Source: JAEXNA01 sp041676625
Lineage (GTDB): Bacteria; Vulcanimicrobiota; Xenobia; Xenobiales; JADMJV01
DNA length: 64,000 nucleotides
NCBI GenBank assembly: GCA_041676625.1
Contig: JBAYRN010000009.1
Coordinates: forward strand, 1 to 64,000
Reading direction: 5' to 3'
Both the position numbers and the translations under genes were made by a program. The notes beneath the pieces were generated by a model. That model saw nothing but the letters and a program-made list of their open reading frames with translations, was not told the DNA's origin and ran no database searches. This document shows positions 7,138 to 15,013 of this stretch, one piece after another (the stretch's first letter is position 1; each line of letters opens with the position of its first letter).

Positions 7138-9585
7138 ATGGACGAACGAGATGTCGGGGAAGTTCCCGGTTGGGTACCCCAACGAACGGCACGAATTTTG
7201 CTCATCGAGGATGACCCCGAACTGAGAGCTGTCTTGGAAACGCTTCTACGCTCTGAAGCTCACGAGGTGGTATCGGTGGATTCCGGAGAGCGCGCTCTGA
7301 TCAGGGTTCGCGAACAGTCCTTCGACTTGATCATCTCCGACGTAAGAATGGACGGAATGAGCGGCCTTGATACTCTCGAACAGGTTCGACAAAGCCACTC
7401 CGATATCAGAACCCTGGTGGTCACTGGGTACGCCTCCGAAGAAGACTGTATCAGAGCGGTTTCGTTGGGAGTGAAAGCGTATCTGAAGAAACCTTTTAGT
7501 TTGGATGAGTTGGTGGATGCGGTCAATCGTGCTTTGCTGGAGAAAGAAAAGGAGCGCGCCGAACAGGAAAGACGAGTAAACCTGAGTTCCAGCTTTCAGT
7601 GGTCGCTCACCGCTCTTTGCCGGTTGATCGAGCAATCACCAGGGGCCCCTCCCCTTTCTCGACTAGAGGGTTATGCTCAGGAAATTTGCGAGGCCCTGGA
7701 TGTCACTTCTTCGATGCGTTCTGCAGCAGTCATTGTTACTCTCTACCTGGGGGTTAGGGACCAACTCTTGACCCTAATGATAGACCAACCGGCTTTCCCT
7801 CAAGAGGTTGCTCACGCCCTGGACGCTTTGGACGAGTGGTACGATGGAAGCGGACAACCCCATGGTCTGGCGGGAAAGGCCATTCCGCTTGCCGCACGGA
7901 TAGCCCAGGTCGCATGGGCCAGGGTTTGCGAAACCAGTAGCTTGTCGGACTTAGCTCAGCTTCATGAGAGTTCCCCGGGTCGCTTCGACCCACAAATCGT
8001 GAAACTAGTGCTGAACCCTCAGCCTGGCCTTTCCAATCGAAGCGCAGTCGACACTCAAACCCAGAGAAACCTGCTCTCCTTGGCCAAGACGTTTGAAGAC
8101 TCGGGGAATCTCGCAAGCTCTCGAAAGACCTATCAACAGGTCCTGGACTTTGGAGCAGCTAGCCGCTTTGCCTTGGAGGCCAGTCTTGCCGTTGTCCGAC
8201 TTGATGTGAGAAGTGGAACTGTTTCTCCAGGCAAGATACGGGAGGGAGCGAAGCTCGCGCATTCACTGGGCAAGTTAGTGGGTTCGGCTCCCACCGGATG
8301 GGTCAACCTGGAGCTTGCGCTCCTACTAGATGAGGTTGGACTAGAGCAAGAGTCCCGAAAGACTCTCCAACTTGCTAAATCGACCTTTTCAAACATCGCC
8401 TCCAAAGTTGGCCTGGCCGCTGTCTTGTTGGGGGAGATGGTGCTGGGGCTAGCGACACCGAACGGCGACACAATAGCCAGGGCCCTAATGCCTCTTCTCC
8501 AACTCAAGTTCGGGAGCATATCCTATTTGATTTGCCGCCTACTACCCTCGTTATTGAGTAAGCAAGGTCCGGATTTGGACGAGATCACAGAGAAGGTCAT
8601 CAGAGACTTCCCTGATGAAGTCTTGCGGGTCATCCAGGAGCGTCAGTTAGAGGAGCCAGGAAAGCTCAGGCTATGCCAGATCCTAACGAAATACCGAATC
8701 CCCCCCAGGGACATTCTGCTAGAGTATTTGGGAGTGGACCGTTCGAGACTCGTGAGGGAAGCGGCGGCGAAGGCCAAGGCCCACTCCAACGCCGTCAGCA
8801 CAGGTCCGATTCTACGCATTCAATCGTTTGGCCAACTGAGTGTCCACGTGGACAACCAGAGAGTCCTGGAGACTGAATGGCGAAGCCAGAAGACCAAATA
8901 TCTATTAGCCATGCTAGCAGCCTCGGGGGATTCACCAGTACCGGAAGACAAAATCCTGGAGTACTTCTGGCCAGGCTCAGGCCAGAAGGGCCGCAACTGC
9001 TTATACTGGTCGACCAGCGTACTGCGAGGCTGCCTAAAGAAAAAGGGGATTGAGCTAGACCCTATCACTAGAACGGGGTCAGGTCTCCAGCTCAATCCCG
9101 ATCTCAAGAGGTGGCATGATCTCGATCTGTTCAACGATCTGGTCAACTCGGTGAGAACGGGAGATACCAATGCCTATAATATTGAAGAGTACTTGCACGT
9201 GCTTCAGCTTTATCGAGGCCCCTATCTAGAGGGGGCATACTTCGACTGGATTTTGGCCCAACGCCATCAGTTGGAGGTACAGGCCGCAGAACTATTGTCT
9301 CGATTCGTCTCCTGGACACTAAAAAAGAAGATGTTCTCAAATTCCCTGGAGTACGCCCAGCGATTGGTAGAGATCGACCCCTCTTCCGGACCTGGTCATT
9401 CCGCTGTCATGCAGTCCTTTATCGGCCTAGCCCGTTACGAACAGGCTATCGAATATTTCCAGACAATGAAGATACTTCTGGCTCAAGATTTCAACAGCGA
9501 GCCAAGCCTGGAAACGATCAAACTCTATCAAATGGCCAAATTGGCACAGGACGACAGAGTTTCTCCTCAATTTCCCGGCTTCTAG
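7138..9585 (+). CDS. Response regulator: receiver - degenerate HD-GYP - helical region - SARP/BTAD DNA-binding domain
   Basis: An 815-residue multidomain regulator. Residues ~18-135 are a receiver domain: acidic pocket E24-D25-D26, phospho-acceptor D68 in DLIISDVRMDG, conserved TGYAS and KKP. Residues ~165-265 resemble an HD-GYP domain: EWYDGSGQPHGLAGKAIPL aligns with the family ERWDGSGYP-G-L-G-IPL stretch, but the HD/HDxGK and HH metal ligands are missing, so it should be catalytically dead. Residues ~310-550 are helical and TPR-like. Residues ~559-650 match the winged-helix domain of SARP/AfsR-type regulators (WRSQKTKYLLAMLAA, LEYFWPG), followed by a BTAD/TPR domain to the end. The divergent kinase is the likely phosphodonor. 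REC plus HD-GYP plus SARP in one chain is uncommon. Confidence 0.85.
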   Translation: MDERDVGEVPGWVPQRTARILLIEDDPELRAVLETLLRSEAHEVVSVDSGERALIRVREQSFDLIISDVRMDGMSGLDTLEQVRQSHSDIRTLVVTGYASEEDCIRAVSLGVKAYLKKPFSLDELVDAVNRALLEKEKERAEQERRVNLSSSFQWSLTALCRLIEQSPGAPPLSRLEGYAQEICEALDVTSSMRSAAVIVTLYLGVRDQLLTLMIDQPAFPQEVAHALDALDEWYDGSGQPHGLAGKAIPLAARIAQVAWARVCETSSLSDLAQLHESSPGRFDPQIVKLVLNPQPGLSNRSAVDTQTQRNLLSLAKTFEDSGNLASSRKTYQQVLDFGAASRFALEASLAVVRLDVRSGTVSPGKIREGAKLAHSLGKLVGSAPTGWVNLELALLLDEVGLEQESRKTLQLAKSTFSNIASKVGLAAVLLGEMVLGLATPNGDTIARALMPLLQLKFGSISYLICRLLPSLLSKQGPDLDEITEKVIRDFPDEVLRVIQERQLEEPGKLRLCQILTKYRIPPRDILLEYLGVDRSRLVREAAAKAKAHSNAVSTGPILRIQSFGQLSVHVDNQRVLETEWRSQKTKYLLAMLAASGDSPVPEDKILEYFWPGSGQKGRNCLYWSTSVLRGCLKKKGIELDPITRTGSGLQLNPDLKRWHDLDLFNDLVNSVRTGDTNAYNIEEYLHVLQLYRGPYLEGAYFDWILAQRHQLEVQAAELLSRFVSWTLKKKMFSNSLEYAQRLVEIDPSSGPGHSAVMQSFIGLARYEQAIEYFQTMKILLAQDFNSEPSLETIKLYQMAKLAQDDRVSPQFPGF

Positions 9586-9603
9586 AAGCCGGTGCTAATA
9601 AGA

Positions 9604-9627
9604 GCGGCCCGGGAAACCCCGGGCCGC
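9604..9627. terminator. GC-only hairpin after the response regulator
   Basis: A perfect 10-bp stem (GCGGCCCGGG 9604-9613 with CCCGGGCCGC 9618-9627) with loop AAAC sits 18 bases after the regulator stop and before the convergent small gene. It lacks a T-run on either side, like the hairpin at 5140-5173. Confidence 0.6.
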
Positions 9628-9653
9628 AGAACAAGCGAGCGAGCAATCTTACT

Positions 9654-9971
9654 TCACGATGTCATGAGCTTCACGATGCTAGAATGAAGCTTGTCTGAAG
9701 ACTTTCTTCGATGGACATAGGTCTCTCTGGCCATTTCTGAGACCTTGGTTGCCGTTTCTTGATTTACTTGATGTATCTGAGCACTGGTCTTGGAGTTCTC
9801 GGCCCTCATTTGAGCATAGGTTTGGGCGGTCTGATTGCGGTTTGAATTGCTTTCCTGTGCTCGTTGGGCGGCTGACTGCATTCGGAAATTCTGCAATGAA
9901 TTCCATTGAGTCTTCATGTTTTCGTTGGCTGTTGCAATGGCGTTGGCTGCTGCCAGAGATGAGCGTTCCAT
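9654..9971 (-). CDS. Small Gln/Asn/Ala-rich helical protein of unknown function
   Basis: A 105-residue hydrophilic protein, predicted by eye to be one long helix rich in Ala, Gln, Asn and Ser with a basic C-terminal part (VHRRKSSDKLHSSI). It has no cysteine, signal peptide or membrane segment. A different overlapping frame (9679-9987) is open too but has less protein-like composition. The start ATG 9971 follows GGAACGACTCAAAT, a weak ribosome site. A TGTACT box 33 bases upstream of the start matches the promoter pattern of the two Gly-rich genes near 56 kb. Function unknown; the fold resembles small coiled-coil secreted or scaffold proteins. Confidence 0.5.
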   Translation of the reverse strand: MERSSLAAANAIATANENMKTQWNSLQNFRMQSAAQRAQESNSNRNQTAQTYAQMRAENSKTSAQIHQVNQETATKVSEMARETYVHRRKSSDKLHSSIVKLMTS

Positions 9972-10003
9972 ATTTGAGTCGTTCCATTTCTTTCTATTTG
10001 CTG

Positions 10004-10009
10004 AGTACA
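10004..10009 (-). promoter_or_regulatory. Putative -10 box (TGTACT) of the small helical protein gene
   Basis: On the minus strand the context is CCTAACCTGTACTCAGCAAA, 33 bases before the start codon. The same arrangement (CC-T-R-TACT-S-A, 33-37 bases before ATG) precedes the genes starting at 56234 and 56770. No clear TTGACA is seen 17 bases upstream; GTTTACA and GTTAACA sites lie further up. Confidence 0.4.
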
Positions 10010-10176
10010 GGTTAGGAAGAAGTCCTAAGCGGGTTCAAAGATCGCTCAGAAAAGGTGTTGCAAAATTGTAAACTCGAGCCTTGGACACAAATTGTTAACA
10101 TGTTCTGCTCAGTAGCTTAGATCGCCCTCGGACCAAACTTGTAAGTTGTTGTTAAAGAAATTCGGAGCAAAAAACA

Positions 10177-10749
10177 ATGCAAACTCAAACAGAAATGGCA
10201 AGAAAGTATGGCCGGGTACTAGCCCGAAGCCTCGGATACGTTGTTGGAGACTCTATTTTCATTGGCGATATCGCTAGTCTGAAGGTCGGATCGGCCGGAT
10301 CCTGTTTGGAGGAAAGAGCTAAATCAGCGCTTCTGCGAACCCTGAGAAAAGAAAAGGAAGTCTGTCAAGAGTTTGGCTGGACCAAAGAGCAGCTCAAACA
10401 TTGCCGCCTGGCTATAGCCTTTGCCGGTGGTCTGTTAGTAACCGGGCGTGAGCAGACTCCCATAGCGGCTGAGTTAAGAGAGTCCCTTCGGTCGCTCGAG
10501 ATCGAAAGCGCTATCAATACGGGAAAACTGGTGCGATTGACGGTGGCCGTGGTCGAATATCTGAATGCCTGGAAAAAGCTGCACGCCCGGAGAAAAAAGC
10601 GAGCCATCGGCTCCTGCGAACATCTTCTCATGGATGCCGAACGACCACTTCCCAACGTCAAGCTCATCTTAAACGATGCGAACTTCGTGCTCTTACCGCG
10701 AATGGTAAGACGGGAGATCGAGCGAACCGCTGAATTTCAAGCAGCCTGA
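10177..10749 (+). CDS. Hypothetical protein, 190 residues
   Basis: Not recognised. The protein is soluble, with mixed helix and strand, basic overall, and four scattered cysteines. A hydrophobic stretch LAIAFAGGLLVTG near residues 80-92 is too short and isolated to call a membrane span. CGGAG at 10163-10167 precedes the ATG by 9-10 bases. The upstream 205-base gap (9972-10176) shared with the divergent small gene holds ATTGTAAAC, ATTGTTAACATG and TTGTTGTTAAAG motifs, likely promoter or operator sequence for one or both genes. It converges on the prp/rplU operon. Confidence 0.65.
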   Translation: MQTQTEMARKYGRVLARSLGYVVGDSIFIGDIASLKVGSAGSCLEERAKSALLRTLRKEKEVCQEFGWTKEQLKHCRLAIAFAGGLLVTGREQTPIAAELRESLRSLEIESAINTGKLVRLTVAVVEYLNAWKKLHARRKKRAIGSCEHLLMDAERPLPNVKLILNDANFVLLPRMVRREIERTAEFQAA

Positions 10750-10794
10750 TCAGCCAACTCTCTTTCGTTGCAAGGACACAATTTTACTCTCAGA

Positions 10795-11055
10795 TCAGTC
10801 TCCGTACTCATCCCCATCGTCATCGAAATCACCCATATCGGTGAGTTGATGAATCTGTTTTGCGATGAGGCCACTGGCCTTGCGCTTGAGTCCGGCCTTT
10901 TTTTCCGGAGTTAGCTGTTGATAGACGTAGTATGCCCCTAGGGAAAGAAGCGCGCCACCGAGTGCTACGGTGATCAGTCGGCCCGCGCTATAAGCGTGCC
11001 CTTCGTCGCCCTCCTGCTCGAGTTCCAAAATGTCCAGATCTGAATCGTCTATCAT
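10795..11055 (-). CDS. Small membrane-anchored acidic protein occupying the usual rpmA position
   Basis: An 86-residue protein: acidic N-terminus (MIDDSDLDILELEQEGDEG), one membrane helix (LITVALGGALLSLGAYYVYQ), a basic amphipathic stretch and an acidic tail. The ATG at 11055 overlaps the stop of prp (ATGA), so it is translationally coupled to it. In most bacteria the gene after rplU-prp is rpmA (ribosomal L27), but this sequence shows no L27 features. Function unknown. Confidence 0.6.
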   Translation of the reverse strand: MIDDSDLDILELEQEGDEGHAYSAGRLITVALGGALLSLGAYYVYQQLTPEKKAGLKRKASGLIAKQIHQLTDMGDFDDDGDEYGD

Positions 11056-11399
11056 GCCGTCTCCTGAGCCGATTTTCGTTGTTCGACCTTTACCCAGCCC
11101 CGGTAGTTCTCCTCCAGACCACACGCTGCTTTCACCCAGGTCTCCAACAACAGAACCCCCTCCGGGGCGGTTACCGCGGCTTCGTCTACAACCAGCCTGA
11201 AGACGCCGTCGTCCGCCCAGACCTGCCCCATGCGGGGCGCCACCTCGCTGTAGGCAATGCCCAGGTAGCCCACCAGGGCCGAGACCGCCGCACACACAAT
11301 GTCGCCCCCGGTGCTGCCCTGGTCAAACTCCGCGTGGCCTTCTACCGACAACTCTCGTAAGTGCCCCTCGGGATCACGAATAACCACAATCTCTACCAC
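11052..11399 (-). CDS. prp: Ribosomal-processing cysteine protease Prp
   Basis: A 115-residue Prp (YsxB) family protein. Family knowledge: Prp removes an N-terminal extension from ribosomal protein L27 and is encoded next to rplU and rpmA. The catalytic histidine lies in VEGHAEFD and the catalytic cysteine in GGDIVCAAVSAL. I chose the GTG at 11399 because AGGAG lies 5 bases upstream; a longer frame opens at 11477 but has no such site. It follows rplU by about 90 bases and overlaps the next small gene by 4 bases. The odd feature is the absence of rpmA, its substrate gene, from the operon. Confidence 0.88.
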   Translation of the reverse strand: MVEIVVIRDPEGHLRELSVEGHAEFDQGSTGGDIVCAAVSALVGYLGIAYSEVAPRMGQVWADDGVFRLVVDEAAVTAPEGVLLLETWVKAACGLEENYRGWVKVEQRKSAQETA

Positions 11400-11491
11400 A
11401 AAAACTCCTAAAGATCTGGTCCGAAAAGACAAACAGTCTCCCTCCCAATGAGGCAGACTGTCTGGTGGTCGATGCAATGCGCTTCTAAAAG

Positions 11492-11803
11492 CTAAGCTTT
11501 GATGTCACCAATACGGAGCGCCGTGTAGTGCTGGCGATGCCCTCGCTTGACACGGTATCCCTTACGACGCTTGTACTTAAACACTATGATCTTGCGAGTT
11601 CTGTGCTGCTCGACGATCCTGGCCGTGACAGTGGCGCCGTCCACGTAGGGAGCGCCGGTCTTCACGTCGCTGCCTTCTCCGGCCATCAAGACTTTATCCA
11701 GGGTGATCTCAGAACCGAGATCGCCCTCGAGCTTTTCGACTCGAACGGTATCACCGCTCTTTACTTTGTATTGCTTGCCACCGGTTTCCACTACTGCGTA
11801 CAT
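11492..11803 (-). CDS. rplU: 50S ribosomal protein L21
   Basis: A 103-residue L21 of normal length. The signature MYAVVETGGKQYKVKSGD at the start and the KYKRRKGYRVKRGHRQHYT stretch near the end are diagnostic. L21 binds 23S rRNA in the large subunit. A strong GGAGG lies 7 bases before the ATG. Downstream come prp and a small membrane protein gene in the same direction. Confidence 0.97.
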   Translation of the reverse strand: MYAVVETGGKQYKVKSGDTVRVEKLEGDLGSEITLDKVLMAGEGSDVKTGAPYVDGATVTARIVEQHRTRKIIVFKYKRRKGYRVKRGHRQHYTALRIGDIKA

Positions 11804-11888
11804 CGGTTTCCTCCATCGTTGGAGAAGCTCTCGCTTCTCGGTGCTATGTGCCTGCAGTCCCTGCGGGTCCGCGAATAGCTAGACGAAT
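11804..11888 (-). promoter_or_regulatory. rplU leader with hairpin
   Basis: The 85-base gap before rplU contains a perfect 7-bp hairpin (GAGAAGC 11822-11828 with GCTTCTC 11833-11839, 4-base loop) and a second partly complementary block CTGCAG/CTGCGG near 11852-11866. Structured L21 leaders that allow ribosomal-protein feedback are known in other bacteria; similarity to those was not established here. Confidence 0.3.
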
Positions 11889-12770
11889 CTAGCACAGCGC
11901 ACTTTCAGTGTCAACGTCGGGAACTTTCAAAATTATGCTTCTCGACTGACGTTCCACCACTTCCAGAGTGGCCGTGGCGATCCCCTCGCACAGGCTTTCC
12001 AGAGGCAAACTGTCATCCTCGGTTCCGAAAGGGCGTTCCAGTCCGTCGGCGATCAGCTCCAGACCGATCAGGAAATAGCCCAGTACCACCACGAGCAGGG
12101 CTGCCGTCTGGTGGTACTCAATCCCCCAGGGAAGAACCAGGAAGTAGAGGGAGAGCATCTGAGGGATCAGGGCCCGATGGGAGAGGGGCAAAGGAGTCTT
12201 TTGGATCCGTTCGCACACTCCGCACACATCCAGAAAGGCTCGGGCATGCTCATTGAGCGCGAGAAAGGCAAAGTCGTCGAGCTTCCCCGCCTCTCTCCAG
12301 GCCTGCAGCTTCTCAAAAACCTTCTCGGCTACGTAGTTGGGCCCGTGAACGACACTCGCAGGTACGATGGAGCCGGCCGTTCGGATGCCCCGGAGGTGAT
12401 CGCGCAAAGCCGGCGGAAACGCAGCCACCAGAGCCTGCAGTGCCTGCGTCTCTTCGACCGGCGCCTGGCTGAGGGTGCAGGCTTTCACGACCAGGTTGCG
12501 GCACTCGTTGACCAACTGCCCCCAAACCTTGCGCCCTTCCCACCAGCGATCGTAGGCGCCGTTGGTCCGGTAGACCATCAGGATCGACATGGTGAGCCCG
12601 AAAAAGCCCGAAATCGTGGTGGCGAAATTCAGGTCTTCCTCGAACAAAAGTGGCTCGATCTTATGAACAATCACCGTATACACCCCCAGAGCCAGGCTGA
12701 TCACGGCGAGAGTCCGAAAAATCTTGGAGGCAAAGAAAGTCCTGACGCTGTCCCACCAAGTCTTGTGCAT
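11889..12770 (-). CDS. Bestrophin-family chloride channel-like membrane protein
   Basis: A 293-residue member of the bacterial bestrophin family (formerly UPF0187), pentameric anion channels of the inner membrane. Recognisable signatures are GFFGLTMSILMVYRTNGAYDRWWEGRK region (residues ~53-80), WGQLVNECRNL, and the late hydrophobic segment with IGLELIADGLERPFG (residues ~234-250). About four membrane segments are visible: two near residues 17-70 and two near 205-240. It precedes rplU by 85 bases in the same direction. Ion selectivity and role are inferred from the family. Confidence 0.85.
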   Translation of the reverse strand: MHKTWWDSVRTFFASKIFRTLAVISLALGVYTVIVHKIEPLLFEEDLNFATTISGFFGLTMSILMVYRTNGAYDRWWEGRKVWGQLVNECRNLVVKACTLSQAPVEETQALQALVAAFPPALRDHLRGIRTAGSIVPASVVHGPNYVAEKVFEKLQAWREAGKLDDFAFLALNEHARAFLDVCGVCERIQKTPLPLSHRALIPQMLSLYFLVLPWGIEYHQTAALLVVVLGYFLIGLELIADGLERPFGTEDDSLPLESLCEGIATATLEVVERQSRSIILKVPDVDTESALC

Positions 12771-12856
12771 GGCCGAGCTATTTCACAGGCGAAGAATCCG
12801 CCCTTCCAGGTCAAATTTTCTTGACGAATCCAGGATCCCCCCTTACCATAGTAGTT

Positions 12857-13090
12857 ATGAATCTAGAAGAGAAACGAGAGCGTTTCAGAACTCAGATTTC
12901 CGAACTTTATCGCCTGGCAGAAGAGGCTCAGGCGTGTGCGCAACTCCTCCGGGAGCAGGCCGCCTCCCACGAAAAACTCCTCCAAAATGCAAACCTCACC
13001 GAGCAACAGCTCGATTCGCTGCTGGCCGATGAACCCGCCTATAAGTTCAAGTCCAACGGAGCCTTTGTCCTCACCGAAGGCCTCATGTAA
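12857..13090 (+). CDS. Small hypothetical coiled-coil protein
   Basis: A 77-residue hydrophilic protein beginning MNLEEKRERFRTQISELYRL. The first 65 residues look like a helical hairpin with heptad-like leucines, ending with KFKSNGAFVLTEGLM. The frame is open further up to 12821, but ATG 12857 is the first plausible start; no strong Shine-Dalgarno precedes it. It lies 96 bases before ftsA in the same direction. Function unknown. Confidence 0.5.
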   Translation: MNLEEKRERFRTQISELYRLAEEAQACAQLLREQAASHEKLLQNANLTEQQLDSLLADEPAYKFKSNGAFVLTEGLM

Positions 13091-13185
13091 ATCATCTTTT
13101 TGAATTTTCTTCTTCATCAGAGAGGGAAAGCTAACTCCCTATCAGAACCTTGATTAATCTTCAATTTCAGGATGAACTAGAGAAC

Positions 13186-14445
13186 ATGATGGGACGCCGC
13201 CAGCTCTTAGCCAGCGTTGATATAGGTACAAGCAAGGTCACTTGCCTTATCGCCGAAGCAGATTCCGATGGTAACATCGAGTTTATGGGACACGGCCTGA
13301 GTCCTTGCGCAGGCCTGAGGCGGGGGGCGCTGATCGACCCCGAGGCTACGGTGCGGGCGATCGAGGCGGCGGTCAACGACGCTGAGCGAGAAGCCGGCTA
13401 TTCGGTCAATGTCGTTCTGGTTTCTTTGACCAGCGAATACGTCCACTCCCTCTCCTCTCACGGAGTCTGGGCTGTGGCCAACCCCGACGGAGAGATTTCC
13501 GTCAACGATGTACGCCGAGTCCTGGACTCCGCGCGCCTGGTGGGCATCCCTTCTGACCGCGAGATCATCCACGTGATTCCCCGGGGTTTCACGGTGGACG
13601 GACTGGAGGGCGTGCGAAACCCGGTGGGCCTGAGCGGCTTGCGACTGGAAGTCGACACCCACATCGTGGCTGCCTCTTCGGCTTATCTACAAAACCTGGG
13701 GCGCTGCCTGGGACGAGCTACGCTGGAGGTGGAAGAAGAGGGCCTGATCGCAAGCTCCATGGCCAGTGGACTTTCGGTGCTCACTGCCGAGGAGCGTCGA
13801 ATGGGCACCGCCATGATCGACATCGGAGCCGGCACTGTGGACCTCGCGGTCTTTTGCGAAGATGAGATCGGACACTCTGCCATCTGCACCATGGGTGGCG
13901 ACCTGTTGACTCAAGATCTAGCGCGTTTCTTCCGGATCCCGGGCGAGCAAGCCGAGAAGCTGAAGCTCGAAAAAGGAATCGTGGCTCCCACCTACCTGGA
14001 CTCCGACGAGAAAGACCGGGATCTAGAAACCGTACCCGCGATGTCGCTCTCCGGCGAAGAACAGATCGAGGTCTCTCGATTTGAGATGGCCCAGGTGCTG
14101 GAAGCTCGGCTTTTGGACATCCTGGATTGGGTGAGAAAACAGTTGGCCAAGGCGGAGCAACAAGGCCTGGTGGTGACCTCTTTAGTTCTGACCGGAGGAG
14201 GATCGCAGCTGCCCGGCCTGGCCAACCTGGCCAACCGAGAACTGGACATCCCCTGCCGGGTGGCAGCCCCCTGCTATCCCGATCCACTGCCCGACCAACT
14301 GGCCTCCCCCATCTACTCCACCGCAGTGGGGCTCATCCTCCACGGCGCATCTCGCCGCCTCCTGCCCAACGAAGCTCCGCAAGGTTCGTCCAAGATGAAG
14401 GTGTTGTTGGGTCGAGTCGGTAAATGGCTGGCCGAGGTCTTTTAA
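13186..14445 (+). CDS. ftsA: Cell division protein FtsA
   Basis: A 419-residue FtsA, the actin-like membrane tether for FtsZ. ASVDIGTSKVTCLIAEA is the phosphate-1 ATP-binding loop; residues ~75-155 form the SHS2 (1C) subdomain typical of FtsA; AMIDIGAGTVDLAVF is phosphate-2; LTGGGSQLPGL is the adenosine motif. The C-terminal KVLLGRVGKWLAEVF is a classic amphipathic membrane-targeting helix after a short linker. I prefer ATG 13186; an in-frame TTG at 13150 would add 12 residues. Usual dcw neighbours (ftsQ, ftsZ, mur genes) are missing: here ftsA sits before nrdR and nucleoside phosphorylase genes, 15 bases from nrdR. Confidence 0.9.
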   Translation: MMGRRQLLASVDIGTSKVTCLIAEADSDGNIEFMGHGLSPCAGLRRGALIDPEATVRAIEAAVNDAEREAGYSVNVVLVSLTSEYVHSLSSHGVWAVANPDGEISVNDVRRVLDSARLVGIPSDREIIHVIPRGFTVDGLEGVRNPVGLSGLRLEVDTHIVAASSAYLQNLGRCLGRATLEVEEEGLIASSMASGLSVLTAEERRMGTAMIDIGAGTVDLAVFCEDEIGHSAICTMGGDLLTQDLARFFRIPGEQAEKLKLEKGIVAPTYLDSDEKDRDLETVPAMSLSGEEQIEVSRFEMAQVLEARLLDILDWVRKQLAKAEQQGLVVTSLVLTGGGSQLPGLANLANRELDIPCRVAAPCYPDPLPDQLASPIYSTAVGLILHGASRRLLPNEAPQGSSKMKVLLGRVGKWLAEVF

Positions 14446-14460
14446 GACCCAAGTGGTCCC

Positions 14461-14925
14461 ATGCGCTGCCCCTACTGTTCCGATCTCGATAACCGCGTTC
14501 TAGACTCGCGCCTCACCGATGAGGAGCGTTCTATTCGACGCAGACGAGAGTGCGCGAATTGCGGCAAGCGCTTTACCACCTACGAGCGCTTCGAAGAGAC
14601 CATCTTGATGGTGGTCAAGAAAGACGGGCGAAGAGAAAAGTTCGATCGCCAAAAAGTGGTGCACGGACTGCTCAGGGCGTGTGAGAAACGGCCCCTCACC
14701 GCAGACCAGATCGAGGGGCTGACCTCCAGCCTGGAGGCCTCTTTGCGGCAGAAGAACCGCAGTGAGATACCAGTGGCCGAGATCGGCGAACGGATCCTGG
14801 AAGGTCTGAGAGAACTTGACGAGGTCGCCTACGTGCGCTACGCCTCGGTCTACAAAGACTTCAACGACGTCTCCCGCTTTATCGAAGAACTCCAAACCCT
14901 TCCCGGCTACCGAAAAGAAGATTAG
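14461..14925 (+). CDS. nrdR: Transcriptional repressor NrdR
   Basis: A 154-residue NrdR of standard size, an ATP/dATP-sensing repressor of ribonucleotide reductase genes. The N-terminal zinc ribbon uses C3, C6, C31 and C34 (MRCPYC...RECANCGKRF), with the basic stretch RSIRRRRE. The ATP-cone follows (VVKKDGRREKFDRQKV, to about residue 140). It starts 15 bases after ftsA. No NrdR box or ribonucleotide reductase gene was noticed nearby. Confidence 0.96.
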   Translation: MRCPYCSDLDNRVLDSRLTDEERSIRRRRECANCGKRFTTYERFEETILMVVKKDGRREKFDRQKVVHGLLRACEKRPLTADQIEGLTSSLEASLRQKNRSEIPVAEIGERILEGLRELDEVAYVRYASVYKDFNDVSRFIEELQTLPGYRKED

Positions 14926-15013
14926 AGAGTGGGGAGTCGCCCGCTGCGAGAAGGGCAAATTCAACCCCGGGTCAAACCTCTCCGGCCAAGATTTATCGGG
15001 CTAGGAGAATAGT

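Noticed and set aside
9679..9987. Alternative minus-strand frame over the small helical protein gene
   Set aside because: The frame 9654-9971 has a coherent helical composition; this one looks random. It has its own ATG, so the choice is not fully certain.
10795..11295. Longer version of the small membrane protein starting at 11295
   Set aside because: The extra residues overlap prp in another frame and are Gly/Arg-rich shadow; ATG 11055 with ATGA coupling is better.
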